NCBI GenBank assembly: GCA_016793015.1 | Contig: JAEUJD010000140.1 | Location: 1-40,526, forward strand | Source: Phycisphaerales bacterium | GTDB lineage: Bacteria > Planctomycetota > Phycisphaerae > Phycisphaerales > UBA1924 | DNA: 40,526 bases | Direction: 5' to 3' | Part shown: positions 25,910-33,816 of the stretch, in pieces | Position numbering within the stretch: position 1 is the stretch's first letter | How the letters are laid out: each line of letters begins with the position of its first letter | Translations under genes and position numbers: made by a program | Notes under the pieces: generated by a model | Told to the model about the DNA's origin: nothing | Seen by the model: the letters and a program-made list of their open reading frames with translations, nothing else | Database searches by the model: none

Positions 25910-26377
25910 AGGGCGCTCCTTGACCGATCCAGATTGTGGAGCGGTGAGTGACTCGGGAATAGTGAGAATGAATGCTCGAATCTCGTCACGAACGCGTCGG
26001 TAGTGCGGCATGGCCTCTTCGTCGTTCTTCGCGACCTTGGCCAGCCGGGGCGGGTCATCGAATCCAACGTGAACGACCCGGGTGCGGGCCGGAAAGATTG
26101 GGCAGGACTCGTTCGCAGAGTCGCACACCGTCACGACGAAGTCGAACTCGATGCCGAGATCCTCGGGCCGCTTGCTGGAGTGACCGGACATATCGACGCC
26201 GGCCTCCTTCATCGCCCGGATCGCGAGCGGGTTCATGCCGTGCGGATTCGTGCCGGCAGAAAACGCGTCAATCGCGTCCGACTTCAGAGCCTTGGCCCAG
26301 CCTTCAGCCATCTGGCTGCGGCATGAGTTGCCGGTGCAGAGAAACAGCACGCGGAGGCGGTTAGCAGCACTTGCCAT
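25541..26377 (-). CDS. arsC: arsenate reductase ArsC joined in frame to arsenic chaperone ArsD
   Basis: 278 residues in one uninterrupted frame. Residues 1-140 are a low-molecular-weight phosphatase-type, thioredoxin-coupled ArsC: P-loop CTGNSCRS near the N-terminus, and the resolving pair in VVTVCDSANESCP (Cys-x6-Cys). It reduces arsenate to arsenite. After a short linker (SLTAPQSGSVKERP) comes ArsD: MSTVKVFDPPMCCSSGVCG with the three metalloid-binding cysteines, ending GCGCKPGKCC. No stop separates them, so a fusion protein is possible, but AAGGAG lies six bases before the ArsD methionine (25909), so separate initiation is possible too. The ATG at 26377 overlaps the arsR end by 17 bases. 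Confidence 0.88.
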   Translation of the reverse strand: MASAANRLRVLFLCTGNSCRSQMAEGWAKALKSDAIDAFSAGTNPHGMNPLAIRAMKEAGVDMSGHSSKRPEDLGIEFDFVVTVCDSANESCPIFPARTRVVHVGFDDPPRLAKVAKNDEEAMPHYRRVRDEIRAFILTIPESLTAPQSGSVKERPMSTVKVFDPPMCCSSGVCGTDPDIALARFAADLQWLQGQGVAVQRFTLSQQPEKFTTEPKILQAVNAGGTGALPIVMVDDQIIAERQYPSREQLATTLGLMASATSALPKAGGCGCKPGKCC

Positions 26378-26747
26378 TGCTCGCCCCTCCCTTCGCCGGA
26401 CAGCACTCGTCCAACGCATCCGCGAGAGACCGGAGGGAGCGGCACAGTTCGGAGTACCGGACGCGGTAGAACACCGTCCGTCCGTCCTTCGTCGCTTCCA
26501 GGACTCCTGAGCGGGCCAGCAGAGCGAGATGCCGGGAAACCACCGAGAAATCCACAGAGCAACACTCGGCGATCTCTCCAACGGAGCATCCGCGCCCGCA
26601 CTTGGCGATGCACGCAATGAGAGCCACGCGGGTGGGATCGGAGAACGCCTTGAACAGCACCGGGTCAAGCAGGTCGTCCAGAGGCCCACAACACGCCGCG
26701 GCCTGCTTAGGCGTAGCCGGAGGTCGTCGCTTGCGTACTTGCGTCAT
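26361..26747 (-). CDS. arsR: ArsR-family arsenic-responsive repressor, cysteine-rich
   Basis: 128 residues from the ATG at 26747 (MTQVRKRRPPATPKQAAACC). Winged-helix SmtB/ArsR fold: PVLFKAFSDPTRVALIACIA, then CSVGEIAECCSVDFSVVSRH as the recognition helix and GVLEATKDGRTVFYRV as the wing. The classical ELCVCDL metal site is replaced by CCSVDFS. Twelve cysteines are present, including pairs at 19-20, 62-63, 115-116 and 127-128. It should repress the operon and release DNA on binding As(III). The start codon sits about seven bases after the -10 box, so the mRNA may be leaderless. The arsR stop lies inside arsC, tying their translation. Confidence 0.92.
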   Translation of the reverse strand: MTQVRKRRPPATPKQAAACCGPLDDLLDPVLFKAFSDPTRVALIACIAKCGRGCSVGEIAECCSVDFSVVSRHLALLARSGVLEATKDGRTVFYRVRYSELCRSLRSLADALDECCPAKGGASNGKCC

Positions 26748-26757
26748 AGTGCAAGTA
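26736..26757. promoter_or_regulatory. probable ArsR operator
   Basis: Perfect inverted repeat, TACTTGC (26736-26742) and GCAAGTA (26751-26757), around an 8-base spacer. It overlaps the -10 box and the arsR start codon, an ideal place to block initiation. Confidence 0.6.
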
Positions 26758-26782
26758 TTGGCGACACCGCACCCCATGTCAA
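26754..26782 (-). promoter_or_regulatory. sigma-70-type promoter of the ars operon
   Basis: On the minus strand TTGACA (26782-26777) is a perfect -35, followed by 17 bases and AATACT (26759-26754) as -10. The expected start, about seven bases on, falls at the A of the arsR ATG (26747). Confidence 0.75.
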
Positions 26783-27098
<316 letters not shown>

Positions 27099-27112
27099 AT
27101 TGGTGTGGGGCG

Positions 27113-27142
27113 ATCGTAGCGCGGGGGGCACCCGCAGGCCAA
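27113..27142 (-). promoter_or_regulatory. promoter of tRNA-Pro
   Basis: Minus-strand TTGGCC (27142-27137), 18 bases, TACGAT (27118-27113), placing the start about eight bases before the mature tRNA 5' end. Confidence 0.4.
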
Positions 27143-27202
27143 TCGCGCCGACAGAATCCGTTGAAGGTGGATCAAAGCCGGAACGGCATCCAACGAACCG
27201 CC

Positions 27203-28036
27203 TTATCGGGGCAGATTCGGGCGGATCGTGTAGACATTGTCTTCAATCGTCGACGGATCGCCATCGGGGCCAGCGGAATAGAAGTACGGACGCCGGCTCG
27301 GAGCCGCACCGCCATCCGAGATTCCGACTTGATTCGCCTCGTCCGCTGCCGCAGGAGCCAACGTGCCAACCTTATCCGCCTTGGGGATCCATCTGGTCTT
27401 GGCATCCCGCAGGAACGTGTCGTATTTGTAGTCCGTGGCGTTACCTCCGAGCACGTTGGTCATGTTCTCGAACGCTGTCGCGCTCTGGCCGTGTGTGCCG
27501 CCGAAGCGCGGATGAACGTAGCGGATGGGATTACCCCAAACATCGAGAATTCTGGTCGTGCGTGAGCCGGTCTGCTGCGAGCTGGAGAATGGGAGACCTT
27601 TGCGGATGCCCGTCTTGCGAAGCTTCGGATCGATCTGATGAATCGCGGCGAGCGCCGACGAGCCAGACGATTCCAACTGGTGGATGTACCACGCCGTCGA
27701 GTCGAACACCTTCATGCCGGCGGCTTCGGCGCCGCTCGGGTCCGCAACCTGATCGTCGACCAGCGCATCGACGATCGCGACGCGCTTGGTGTTGTTGAGC
27801 GTGCCGACAGGATCGCGCACCGTTGGCGGCGGGATCGCGCCGTTCGCCTGGATGTACTCGCCCACAGACGTATCGAGCGCCTGCATGGCCCACTGCGTGC
27901 CGCGCTCACGCCCGACGGAAACAACCTTGGTCCCCGCGGCAAGCGTGAGGCTCACCAGGATCGCGATGATCGTGATCACGACCAGCAACTCGATCAGCGT
28001 AAACCCTCGTTGGCGGATATTGGCTCGTTCAGACAT
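27203..28036 (-). CDS. type II secretion-like pseudopilin (prepilin N-methylation motif)
   Basis: 277 residues from the ATG at 28036, preceded by GGAGGA. The N-terminus is a type IV prepilin signal, RQRGFTLIELLVVITIIAIL: prepilin peptidase would cut after Gly and methylate the Phe, and Glu at +5 is present. After the hydrophobic helix the globular domain has TRILDVWGNPIRYVHPRFGG and RRPYFYSAGPDGDPSTIEDN, which are typical of GspG-like planctomycete pseudopilins. It would sit in the inner membrane as part of a secretion or pilus fibre. No other secretion gene lies next to it, which is common in this group where many pseudopilins are scattered. It lies 104 bases from the tRNA-Pro and diverges from the 28346 gene. 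Confidence 0.88.
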   Translation of the reverse strand: MSERANIRQRGFTLIELLVVITIIAILVSLTLAAGTKVVSVGRERGTQWAMQALDTSVGEYIQANGAIPPPTVRDPVGTLNNTKRVAIVDALVDDQVADPSGAEAAGMKVFDSTAWYIHQLESSGSSALAAIHQIDPKLRKTGIRKGLPFSSSQQTGSRTTRILDVWGNPIRYVHPRFGGTHGQSATAFENMTNVLGGNATDYKYDTFLRDAKTRWIPKADKVGTLAPAAADEANQVGISDGGAAPSRRPYFYSAGPDGDPSTIEDNVYTIRPNLPR

Positions 28037-28345
28037 TGAATCCTCCACGAACAACCATACGGATCGGAGTCCCGCACGGCCGGGGCAAACGCGAACCGCC
28101 CGATCGCATCCTTACTCTTGCGGACCGGAAGAAACCCGAATCTCGCCCCCAAGCCCATACGTTTGATGCCCCCCAACGGATTCGCAGAATTACCAGCACG
28201 GCAGGAAGGTCGTTGACCACCCTCTCCGCCCTTGCCTATCTTCTAACTCTCCTCGGCCGCATTGAGAGGAAAAAGCCCGTGCAAAGCAAGGTATTTGCTT
28301 TGTCACGAGGGGTCTTTTTGCGGGCCGATTGCAAGGACCAGCATC
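28037..28345. other. divergent intergenic region with structured leader
   Basis: About 310 bases between pseudopilin (leftward) and the 28346 gene (rightward). The left part holds nothing I recognise; the right part carries the long hairpin described at 28270-28319. Confidence 0.5.
28270..28319 (+). promoter_or_regulatory. structured 5' leader hairpin, possible attenuator
   Basis: CAAAGCAA (28282-28289) pairs with TTGCTTTG (28295-28302) with a GGTAT loop. The stem extends by CGTG (28278-28281) with CACG (28304-28307), skipping one T, and AAAAAG (28270-28275) can pair with CTTTTT (28314-28319). GCCCG (28275-28279) can instead pair with CGGGC (28321-28325). It ends in a T-run 27 bases before the ATG of the 28346 gene. 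Confidence 0.5.
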
Positions 28346-28954
28346 ATGGAAACCAACCTTCCTTTCGATAATTCCAAGCCCATATCGGAGATGTCGATCA
28401 CCGAGATCGGCGGCGCACTCGAGAATGTCACCCGCTGGATCGAGAACGAACGCGTGCGCGAGCGCGAAGCCCGCAAGATCTACGACGCCGTCGCCTCCGA
28501 GGTTGAATCCAAAGTCGCAACGATCCGCGCCTACGCGGAACGCCTCCTCAAGGCCAACCGCGACAAGATGGCGGCATTCGACGGCTTGCTCGGAGTCAAG
28601 CAGCAGCCGACACCCGGCGTGCAAAGATTCGGCCGCCCACAGGTCCCCGCGTACCTCGCCGAACCAAAGAATCTGGGCGAAGCAATCCTCTCCGTCTGGC
28701 AGCAGGACCGCTTTGCCGAGCCTCTCACCACCGACGAACTCGCCGACGCCGTCAAGAGCATCGGTTACGAAACCTCCGCAGCGCCGGCCAGCCTGAAGTC
28801 GAGCATCAACCAGGCCCTCGCCAAGCTGTGCAAGGTCGGTCGCGTCATCCGCTATCGCGCCGACGGCAGCATGATCGACAGCAAGGACAAATCGTCCCGT
28901 GCCCGCAAGTACCTCGCCGCGACCCGCCTGCCCGAGGGCGTGATCGCCGAGTGA
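28346..28954 (+). CDS. coiled-coil plus winged-helix-like protein of unknown function
   Basis: 202 residues from the ATG at 28346; AAGGACC lies about eight bases upstream. Residues about 10-75 are charged and helical (VTRWIENERVREREARKIYD), likely a coiled coil. A proline-rich hinge (VKQQPTPGVQRFGRPQVPAY) leads to a C-terminal region, about 110-190, that has winged-helix-like rhythm: NLGEAILSVWQQDRFAEPLT, TDELADAVKSIGYETSA, SLKSSINQALAKLCKVGRVI, RYRADGS. Similar C-terminal segments occur in planctomycete proteins of unknown role; DNA binding is a guess. The gene stands alone, preceded by a structured leader and followed by a bidirectional terminator. Confidence 0.78.
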   Translation: METNLPFDNSKPISEMSITEIGGALENVTRWIENERVREREARKIYDAVASEVESKVATIRAYAERLLKANRDKMAAFDGLLGVKQQPTPGVQRFGRPQVPAYLAEPKNLGEAILSVWQQDRFAEPLTTDELADAVKSIGYETSAAPASLKSSINQALAKLCKVGRVIRYRADGSMIDSKDKSSRARKYLAATRLPEGVIAE

Positions 28955-28990
28955 TCCGCTCCGGCAACCGCCGAAGCAACAGCGCAACGT

Positions 28991-29026
28991 AAAAAGGCCT
29001 CCCGTTCGCCGGGAGGCCTTTTCATT
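28991..29026. terminator. bidirectional terminator between the 28346 gene and secA
   Basis: AAAAGGCCTCCCG (28992-29004) and CGGGAGGCCTTTT (29010-29022) form a perfect 13-bp stem with a TTCGC loop. T-runs follow in both directions (TTTTCATTTT on plus, CTTTTTACG on minus), serving both convergent genes. Confidence 0.9.
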
Positions 29027-29051
29027 TTCAGCACAACCGCCCGCGATCAAT

Positions 29052-32000
29052 TCACGCCATACCGCCGCCGATTCCGGCTCCGACATCATCCAGCCCCGGC
29101 CCGCTGATGATCGGCATCGGCCCGACCTGAGGTGCGCGAACCGGCTGCGGGGGCGGAGGCGGAGCCTGAGGCGTGAGCTTGGCCTTGAAGACCATATCCG
29201 TCACGCGCTCGCGGATGCTCTTGAGCATGCCCCGGAACATCCGGCTGCCTTCCCGCTTGTACTCCGTCCTCGGATCGAGCTGGCTGAAGGCCCGGAAGCC
29301 GATCGAGTCGCGCAGCTGATCCATCGCGTAGAGATGGTCCTTCCACGTCGTATCGAGCGTTTCCAGGCAGAGCATCCGCTCGAGCTGCAGCAGTTCCGTC
29401 CGCAGGATGTTCTCGACCCGGGAACGAACCGCGTTGGACCGCTCCTCGCCCTCCAGGAATCGCATGTGCTCGGTGACGCCGATGTCGACCTTGTACCGCT
29501 GCTTCAGATACGCATCGAGCTCATCGTCGTTCTTGATGGCCAGCGCCGCCGAGATCTCCTCTTCAAGTTTGCCCGACTTCACGAACTTCTCGCTCAGATC
29601 CCGCAGCGAGGCAAACACCTTGTTCGGCGGCATCGTGCGCACCTGCTCCGGCGTCCAGCCCGCATTGAGCCGCTGATTCGCCCAGCTCGCGATAAATTCA
29701 AACGCCTCGGTCGGGCTGCGCCGAGCGATGATCATGGCCAGCTCCATCGTCATCTCCACCGGATAGACGATCTCACGCTGGAGGTAGAGCTCCTCGGCTT
29801 TCTTCATGATCAACTCGGTCGGAGGATGCTCCGGATCGCGCTGCGCCCTGGTGATTTCCTCCGGTGTCACATCGATCGTGAGCTTGTTCTTCGCCCAGTG
29901 CACCAGTTGCTGCACGCCGTACCCCGGCTGCAGATACTGCTCGAGCCCGCTGAGATCTGCCGCCTCGATCCGCGCACACGCCGCCGCGTGCAACTTGTCG
30001 GCCATGGCGTAGCGGTTGCCGGTATCCGCCCCGTGCAATTCCGCCTCCGTGATCTCGACACCGAAGCGGTTCTTCGCCCAATTGATGAGTCCGCTGGCAT
30101 CGAAATCCATCTGGATCTCCGAGCCCTCGGCCGGCATGTACTCGCCCAGCGTGATCTCGATCATCTGGCGTGCATCGGCCTTCGCCTCCTCACGCATGAT
30201 CGCGTCCATCTCGTAGGCTTCTTTGCCTTTGAAACGCTTCGGATCGATCGTGTCGCCCAGCGTGGTGTTGGCATAATCGGCGATGCACTTGGCCGTGTAG
30301 TTCTCGTCGAGGTACTCTCCCGCAGAGTCCTGCACGCTCTCGCGGATCCACTCGAGCAGCAAGCCCTTCACGTCGCGGCCTTCCAGCACGCGCTGGCGCA
30401 GACCGTAAAACGTCTGACGCTGGTGCTCCATCACCTCGTCGTACTCGAGCACCTGCTTGCGCACCTGGAAGTTGCGTTCCTCCACCTTGCGCTGCGCGTT
30501 CTCGATGCTCTTGCTCAGCATCCCGTGCTCGATCGACTCGCCTTCCTTCATGCCCATGCGGCTCAGCAGCTTCATGGTCGTATCGCCCGCGAAGATCTTC
30601 ATCAGATCGTCTTCGAGGCTGACGAAGAAGCGGCTCGAACCGCGGTCGCCCTGACGACCGGCGCGACCCCGGAGCTGGTTATCGATACGGCGCGCCTCGT
30701 GCCGCTCGGTGCCGATCACGTGCAGCCCGCCCATGTCCTCGATGGATTCAAACCATCGCAGATTGTGCAGCAGGAACCGGCCCGATTCGTCCAGCAGCGC
30801 ACGCAACTTGGGCGCATCGAGCTTGTCGATCGTCTTCGGAGATTCCAGCGTGTGCCGCGCCGCCCAGGCCCGGAGCAGTTTCAGCTCCAGCTCCGCGAAC
30901 GGCATCTCCTCCGCTTCCTTCTTGCGGACGTCGATCTCCTGCGAGGCGATCTTGCGGAACACGGCCTCCCTCAGTTGTTCCACGCTCGAATCCACCGTCA
31001 GCGTCCGCGGCGCGATCCCCCGGCGCAGCCAGTGATCCAGCAGTTGCTCCCGCGTGATCTTGCCCAGCTTGATGTCGGTGCCGCGGCCGGCCATGTTCGT
31101 CGCGATCATCACCGCGCCGATCTGGCCCGCGTTCTCGACGATGTGCGCCTCGCGCTCGTGCTGCTTGGCGTTCAGAATCTCGTGGGGCACCGCGTGCTTC
31201 CGGGTGAGCATCTGGCCGAGCATCTCGCTCTTCTCGACGCTCGTCGTGCCGACAAGGATCGGTCGCCCGATGTCGTGAAAACCCTTGATCTCATCGGTGA
31301 TGTAGTTCCACTTGTCCTTCGCCGGCAGGAACACCAGGTCGTTGTAGTCCGCACGCGAGACCGGCCGATTGGTCGGGATCGCCACCACATCCAGCTTGTA
31401 GATGTCGTGGAATTCCTGCGCCTCGGTGTCCGCCGTGCCCGTCATGCCCGCGAGCCGCTTGTACATCTTGAAGTAGTTCTGGATGGTGATGGTGGCGACG
31501 GTCTGCGTCTCCTCCTTGATGTTCACCTTCTCCTTGCACTCGACCGCCTGGTGCAGACCGTCCGACCACTGCCGCCCCACCATCGGTCGGCCGGTGTTGG
31601 TATCAACGATCACGACCGTCGGCTGGGGACGCCCCGTGTACTGATCCTCCTGCGGGATCACCACGTAGTCCTTGTCCCGCGTGTACACGGCGTGAGCACG
31701 TACCGCCTGTTCCACCAGGTGGGGCAGATCCATGTTCTCATCGACATAAAACGAGCCGATGCCCGCCACCCGCTGCGCTTCCGCCACCCCGTCGTGCGTC
31801 AGGAACGCCTGCTTGCGCTCGATCATCACCTCGTAATACTGCGGGAACTTATTCCGTTCGATCTCCGCCCGCGCCGCTTCCGCGATCATCTCCTTCATTT
31901 CCGCCTGAAGCTGCGGAACCTTCGTCTTATCACGCGACTGGCGGATATCGCCCTCCAGCCCCTTGGCCCGCATCTGCAGGTGCTTCACCCGATCGTCATG

Positions 32001-33026
32001 CTCCGCCCACGGCTTCTGCTTCTCGAGCAGGTGGCGCGCAAGCCGATCCGCCAGTTCGTACCTGGGCTTGTCGTTGTGCGCCTGCCCCGAGATGATGAGC
32101 GGCGTACGCGCCTCGTCGACCAGCGTGCTGTCCACTTCGTCCACGATCGCGAACTGGCGCCGGCGCTGCACCTGCTGATCCACGCTCCGCTTCATATTGT
32201 CGCGCAGGTAGTCAAAGCCGAATTCCGCCGTCGTCCCGTACGTCACGTCGCAGCGGTACATCCGGCGCTTCTCGTCCTCGTTCTGCATGTGCATCGGGTG
32301 GATCGCGCCCACCGTCATGCCCAGCGACCAGAAGAACGGGAATGTCCAGTCACGGTCGCGCTGCACCAGATAGTCGTTCACCGTCACAACGTGCACCCGC
32401 GAGTGCTCCGCCGCGGCCATGTAGCACGCGAGCGGCGCGACGATCGTTTTGCCTTCGCCCGTCTTCATCTCCGCGATCTTGCCCTGGCACAGCACCATCG
32501 AACCGATCAACTGCACGTCGAACGGACGCGCCCGGAACGGGGGGCGGCTCTCCGGATAAAGCGCCCGAACGGCCTCGTACAGCTCGACCGGGATATCGAC
32601 GTACCGCCACGCCGGGATCGGCGTGGTGCAGCCGAGAAAAGCTCCGCTCGGCTCCGCATCGGGAAGCGTGGCGATATGCGCCTGCACCGCGTCGTACATC
32701 GCCCTCGCTTCCGGGGGCAGCTTCGACGGGTCGAAGCCCGAGGTCGGGTTGAAGATGTTGCGGATGCCGACCGCTCGATCCATGCCCTCGCGTGCCGTGG
32801 CAAAGACCTCGATCATCAGCTTGTCTTCCGATTCGCCCTTGTCGAAGCGGGCCCGATACTCGCCCAGCTTGTCCTTGAGCTGCTGATCGGTCAGTTTCCG
32901 CATCTCCGGCTCGAGCGCGTTGATCTGGTCCACGCGGTTCATGTACCGCTTGACGAACCGGTCGTTGCGCGTGCCGATCATCTTGTTCAGAATCCAACCG
33001 ACAACTGGAATGCCTTGCTCTGCCAT
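29052..33026 (-). CDS. secA: protein translocase ATPase SecA, greatly enlarged
   Basis: 1324 residues (E. coli 901), the motor driving proteins through SecYEG. The ATG at 33026 follows GGGAAAGG. Hallmarks: MKTGEGKT Walker A at about 187-194, DEVDSTLVDEARTPLIISG, RLAGMTGTADTEAQEFHDIY, MIATNMAGRGTDIKLG, and LHVIGTERHEARRIDNQLRG with RGRAGRQGD. Extra sequence lies in three places: about 85 residues before the Walker A; about 75 between GRGTDIKLG and LHVIGTERH; and about 200 in the helical wing/scaffold region, where WAKNRFGVEIT-like units recur (about residues 978-1190). The C-terminus ends in a Pro/Gly tail (APPPPPQPVRAPQVGPMP) with no Cys-x-Cys zinc motif, so SecB binding by that route is unlikely. 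A long antisense frame covers it but is a shadow. Confidence 0.96.
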   Translation of the reverse strand: MAEQGIPVVGWILNKMIGTRNDRFVKRYMNRVDQINALEPEMRKLTDQQLKDKLGEYRARFDKGESEDKLMIEVFATAREGMDRAVGIRNIFNPTSGFDPSKLPPEARAMYDAVQAHIATLPDAEPSGAFLGCTTPIPAWRYVDIPVELYEAVRALYPESRPPFRARPFDVQLIGSMVLCQGKIAEMKTGEGKTIVAPLACYMAAAEHSRVHVVTVNDYLVQRDRDWTFPFFWSLGMTVGAIHPMHMQNEDEKRRMYRCDVTYGTTAEFGFDYLRDNMKRSVDQQVQRRRQFAIVDEVDSTLVDEARTPLIISGQAHNDKPRYELADRLARHLLEKQKPWAEHDDRVKHLQMRAKGLEGDIRQSRDKTKVPQLQAEMKEMIAEAARAEIERNKFPQYYEVMIERKQAFLTHDGVAEAQRVAGIGSFYVDENMDLPHLVEQAVRAHAVYTRDKDYVVIPQEDQYTGRPQPTVVIVDTNTGRPMVGRQWSDGLHQAVECKEKVNIKEETQTVATITIQNYFKMYKRLAGMTGTADTEAQEFHDIYKLDVVAIPTNRPVSRADYNDLVFLPAKDKWNYITDEIKGFHDIGRPILVGTTSVEKSEMLGQMLTRKHAVPHEILNAKQHEREAHIVENAGQIGAVMIATNMAGRGTDIKLGKITREQLLDHWLRRGIAPRTLTVDSSVEQLREAVFRKIASQEIDVRKKEAEEMPFAELELKLLRAWAARHTLESPKTIDKLDAPKLRALLDESGRFLLHNLRWFESIEDMGGLHVIGTERHEARRIDNQLRGRAGRQGDRGSSRFFVSLEDDLMKIFAGDTTMKLLSRMGMKEGESIEHGMLSKSIENAQRKVEERNFQVRKQVLEYDEVMEHQRQTFYGLRQRVLEGRDVKGLLLEWIRESVQDSAGEYLDENYTAKCIADYANTTLGDTIDPKRFKGKEAYEMDAIMREEAKADARQMIEITLGEYMPAEGSEIQMDFDASGLINWAKNRFGVEITEAELHGADTGNRYAMADKLHAAACARIEAADLSGLEQYLQPGYGVQQLVHWAKNKLTIDVTPEEITRAQRDPEHPPTELIMKKAEELYLQREIVYPVEMTMELAMIIARRSPTEAFEFIASWANQRLNAGWTPEQVRTMPPNKVFASLRDLSEKFVKSGKLEEEISAALAIKNDDELDAYLKQRYKVDIGVTEHMRFLEGEERSNAVRSRVENILRTELLQLERMLCLETLDTTWKDHLYAMDQLRDSIGFRAFSQLDPRTEYKREGSRMFRGMLKSIRERVTDMVFKAKLTPQAPPPPPQPVRAPQVGPMPIISGPGLDDVGAGIGGGMA

Positions 33027-33181
33027 AAGAACCTTTCCCGGAAGCCCGCGCAGGGCCTCTTCAAGAGGGCCGCCAGCTCGGGGCCGCGTTTCGCAATCTG
33101 GATCAACACAACCATCGGAACCGCTTCTCGCGTCCGACAAATCGTGTTCTGGAATGAAGTGTGGAGATACGCCGCGACGGA

Positions 33182-33556
33182 TCAAGCGCCCGCAAGCACG
33201 GGCGGCGGCAGAGCGAGCAGGCTGCTCCGAAGCATCCGGGGCGGCATCGCCTCCGTGATCGTGCTTCTGCCTTCGGTCCGAAGGCCCGCACCCGCAAGCT
33301 CACGCGTCGAAACGCGGGCCGGGCGCTCTTCCTGTGCCTTGATGGGCTTCGACGCGTAGCGAACGACCGCTTCGGCCAAGGCCCGAATCGCGCTCGTCTG
33401 ACCCGCCGACTCGCGGAGCAGCGCCGAACTCTGGCCAAGCCCGAGCCCCACCTGCAACGCCAGGGCGACGACGACAAGCAGCGACACGCCTCGCCGGGCG
33501 TTGCTCTGTCGGAGTTGGTCGCAGGACTCTTCCAAGACCCTCAAGTATCGGCCCAT
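33182..33556 (-). CDS. small membrane-anchored protein of unknown function upstream of secA
   Basis: 124 residues (MGRYLRVLEESCDQLRQSNA). One hydrophobic segment at about 23-42 (GVSLLVVVALALQVGLGLGQ) preceded by Arg-rich sequence, so probably an inner-membrane anchor or uncleaved signal. The remainder is charged and Arg/Ser/Ala-rich, ending SSLLALPPPVLAGA. Codons are G/C-ended, as for true genes here. The ATG at 33556 has no clear Shine-Dalgarno. The stop is about 155 bases before the secA start and both are on the minus strand, so they may be co-transcribed. I do not recognise a family. The polyproline near the end and the position ahead of secA raise the thought of a secretion-monitoring leader peptide, but nothing proves it. 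Confidence 0.5.
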   Translation of the reverse strand: MGRYLRVLEESCDQLRQSNARRGVSLLVVVALALQVGLGLGQSSALLRESAGQTSAIRALAEAVVRYASKPIKAQEERPARVSTRELAGAGLRTEGRSTITEAMPPRMLRSSLLALPPPVLAGA

Positions 33557-33816
33557 CGGGCAGTTGAAGCAAGACGAATGGACGACCTGTTTCTACCGAT
33601 CTGCCGGTTTCCTTGTTCGCCCGGACGCCAGGAAGCGTTTGCACGCCGTTTTGGCAGCCCGATATGTGCGGATGTTTCCGCTGCCTGTCCGATCGGAATA
33701 ACGGTCAAAGGGTGGACCCGGCGACTTTGCGGAGTTACCTTCGACCCATGCAGGGCGAAGGAACGCCAGATTCGACCGGGCCCGAAAAATCATCGGGCGA
33801 GACCAAGGACGGAACC
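33557..33816. other. divergent spacer ahead of the 33817 gene
   Basis: About 260 bases between two divergent genes. The frame of the 33817 gene is open upstream (an ATG at 33748 is possible), but that part is Cys/Arg-rich and has a poorer ribosome site. I see no other feature. Confidence 0.4.

Noticed and set aside
29334..33359. A 1341-codon plus-strand frame opposite secA
   Set aside because: It is antisense to a gene with unmistakable SecA motifs, its product is rich in His, Arg, Leu and Val in the manner of reverse-strand GC-rich shadows, and no domain is recognisable.
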